Source: Cercospora beticola (taxonomy: Eukaryota; Ascomycota; Dothideomycetes; Mycosphaerellales; Mycosphaerellaceae). From it: a stretch of 64,000 nt of DNA. The notes beneath the pieces are model-generated. The model saw only the letters and a list, made by a program, of their open reading frames with translations, was not told the origin of the DNA and made no database searches. The stretch spans positions 1,922,001 through 1,986,000 of the forward strand of contig NC_088936.1 of the NCBI RefSeq assembly GCF_033473495.1, given 5' to 3'. The translations under genes were made by a program, and so were the position numbers. Shown here one piece after another: positions 62,399 through 64,000 of the stretch (position 1 is its first letter; the number at the start of each line of letters is the position of its first letter).

Positions 62399-64000
62399 AT
62401 GCCGCTCAGGGGCGCAACCATACACGCATCAATAGCACTCCTTCTGGGAGTGCTGCCATACGTAGCAGCTCATGGAGGCGGTGGAGAGGAGATGGATATG
62501 GGCGATCATATGGCAGAATTGGCAGCGCAGCCAGAGCATAAAGCTCTGAATTACTTCCGGCATCCAGGTCATTGGAATTGGCACCTTGCCCATACTGTGC
62601 TGATGGTGGTGTCATGGGTCATATGCATGCCTCTGGCGATTTTCCTCAGCGTGGCGCGCTCGCGGTGGCACCTACTGTCTCAGCTCTTGTTCCATGTCGT
62701 GAACGGGCTTGGGTTATTCGCTGGCCTTGTTTACAATCGGTCGACACCTGACCTTTACGTGAACAATGCGCATCATCCACTTGGCTGGGTGATTGTTGCA
62801 TTCACCATTTTCTGGACCATGTCCTCGTTGTACACTGCGCATGAAGAGCATGCGCAGTCCGGGCGATCCTCGATAAAGCGACCAGGACCGCTGCCCATCC
62901 ATGAGGCGTTGCAATTGGAACTGCAGTCTCCATACAACGATGAGTTCTCTCCTCGTGATTCGAGGGATTCTGGTTTTGGGTCTCGACAGAACTCCACAGA
63001 CAGCGTATACCAGAAGCCAGAGGAGCCTCCGAGTGACCAAGAGTTCGATGACGAGAAGCTCGACGATAGAGACTCAGAGCAGAGAGCTTTCCTGGGTAGC
63101 CAGAGAGTGAAGCGCTTCTTGACGGAAGGCGCGCAACGTTTCTCTTCTGGTAGGATAGCAAGTGCCGTTCGTATCACTCAGATCTTCTTGGAAAAGATCA
63201 TCCTGCTGCTCGGCTTCGCCGGACTCACTTCTGGATTCATCGTCTCTGGAGGTCTTTTCCGCCACAAACAGATCTTCTCCGGCCTGGCTCACTACATCAA
63301 AGGCGGCATCTTCTTCTGGTATGGCCTCCTGACCCTGGGCCGCTGGATGGGAGCATTTGCAGAGTTCGGTTGGGCTTGGAATGTGCGGCCTCAGCCCCCC
63401 TTGGTGTCTAAATGGAAGTCGATAATCCCATCCGCCGAGTTCACCGAATCTTTTGTCATCTGGCTCTACGGCGCAACCAATGTTTTCCTGGAGCATCTGA
63501 ACACCAAGGACGGCGTGTGGACCGCATCAGACATCGAGCATCTTAGCATCACGATACTGTTCTTCGGCGGAGGACTGCTCGGAATGCTGATCGAATGTGG
63601 CTGGGTCCGTGATCTGATGAATACGAGTGTCCTCGATCAGAAGAGCAGGGACGTCGCTTGGTCTCGCTTTACTCTGTCGCACGCAGAGCGAGAGACTGAA
63701 GGTCAGCACTGGGAAGAGCCACAATCACATCGGACATCTCTGAACCCAATGCCGGCTTTGACGATTATGCTCTTGGGCATGATGATGGGTTCGCATCACC
63801 AGAATAGCATGGTCAGCACCATGATGCATGCTCAATGGGGAGGGCTCTTCTCGGCGTTCGCGATCGCTCGGGGAGTGACGTACATCACGATGTACCTCAA
63901 GCCCCCGACTTCTCACTTTCCACCCAGGCCACCGAGCGAGATCGTCGCTGCGTTCTGCTTGACGAGTGGAGGGCTGATGTTCATGAACAGCGCTGCAGAT
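62399..64000 (+). CDS. YTP1: Ytp1-like multi-pass membrane protein, 3' end missing
   Basis: The frame is open from the ATG at 62399 to the window edge, giving 534 residues without a stop, so the C-terminus is cut off. Residues 1-24 form a signal peptide or first helix (IHASIALLLGVLPYVAAHG), followed by a short His/Asp/Met-rich luminal stretch (HGGGGEEMDMGDHM). Helices then begin with HWNWHLAHTVLMVVSWVICMP, characteristic of the N-terminal DUF2427-type domain. A polar Ser/Asp/Glu loop (about 160-235) separates it from the C-terminal Ytp1-like domain, which has GGIFFWYGLLTLGRWMGAFAEFGWAW and SHHQNSMVSTMMHAQWG. Histidine clusters near membrane faces suggest haem or metal binding as in cytochrome-b561-like proteins, but this is unproven. 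The function of yeast Ytp1 is unknown to me. Confidence 0.88.
   Translation, partial: MPLRGATIHASIALLLGVLPYVAAHGGGGEEMDMGDHMAELAAQPEHKALNYFRHPGHWNWHLAHTVLMVVSWVICMPLAIFLSVARSRWHLLSQLLFHVVNGLGLFAGLVYNRSTPDLYVNNAHHPLGWVIVAFTIFWTMSSLYTAHEEHAQSGRSSIKRPGPLPIHEALQLELQSPYNDEFSPRDSRDSGFGSRQNSTDSVYQKPEEPPSDQEFDDEKLDDRDSEQRAFLGSQRVKRFLTEGAQRFSSGRIASAVRITQIFLEKIILLLGFAGLTSGFIVSGGLFRHKQIFSGLAHYIKGGIFFWYGLLTLGRWMGAFAEFGWAWNVRPQPPLVSKWKSIIPSAEFTESFVIWLYGATNVFLEHLNTKDGVWTASDIEHLSITILFFGGGLLGMLIECGWVRDLMNTSVLDQKSRDVAWSRFTLSHAERETEGQHWEEPQSHRTSLNPMPALTIMLLGMMMGSHHQNSMVSTMMHAQWGGLFSAFAIARGVTYITMYLKPPTSHFPPRPPSEIVAAFCLTSGGLMFMNSAAD

Noticed and set aside
1..64000. tRNA, rRNA, CRISPR arrays and riboswitches.
   Set aside because: A scan by eye for tRNA B-box words, direct-repeat arrays and conserved rRNA segments found nothing convincing; a covariance-model search would be decisive.

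Overview
The window looks like nuclear chromosome sequence from a filamentous ascomycete. The signs are short GT-AG introns (mostly 50-130 nt) in gene models that join into conserved proteins, fungal start contexts of the CACAATG type, fungus-specific families (Zn2Cys6 regulator, grg-1/ccg-1 protein, AsaB/CmcJ-like oxidoreductase, fungal hybrid histidine kinase, Ytp1-like protein, PHO84), and a retroelement relic mutated in the RIP pattern. Placement in the Dothideomycetes (Capnodiales/Mycosphaerellales-like) is an inference from protein flavour, not shown by the sequence. I saw no rRNA, tRNA or CRISPR.

Layout. 0.8-4.7 kb: a single-exon cytochrome P450 convergent with a five-exon PHO84-type phosphate transporter. 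4.7-12.0 kb: a 7.3-kb stretch with no supportable gene, ending in the leader of an Argonaute gene (12.0-15.0 kb) with an intact DEDH slicer tetrad. 15.8-22.3 kb: a zinc-type enoyl reductase, then RNA polymerase I subunit RPA34.5 divergent from GRC3 polynucleotide kinase, then an AsaB-like oxidoreductase with two plausible starts. 23.4-31 kb: a short Zn2Cys6 factor, a HAD-fold (SAK) protein with an RGG tail, an F-box-like protein and a bZIP factor. 33.4-37.2 kb: a grg-1 homologue, a RIP-mutated LINE 3' fragment and the SAGA deubiquitinase UBP8. 37.6-45.4 kb: a second F-box-like protein, a C2H2 zinc-finger protein and a secreted orphan. 46.4-51.0 kb: MIC26 divergent from OCT1, and an NTF2-like small protein. 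52.3-60.1 kb: a hybrid histidine kinase, a PLP decarboxylase and the chaperonin subunit CCT6. 62.4 kb to the end: a 3'-truncated Ytp1-like membrane protein.

Functional grouping. There is no biosynthetic cluster or operon-like arrangement. Two divergent pairs share both a short promoter and a process: RPA34.5/GRC3 (rRNA synthesis and processing, 175 bp apart) and MIC26/OCT1 (mitochondrion, 164 bp apart). Most of the rest are dispersed housekeeping or regulatory genes separated by large, apparently empty intergenic spaces. Multi-exon models were built by joining reading frames at GT/AG sites so that conserved family motifs become continuous. They need transcript data for confirmation.
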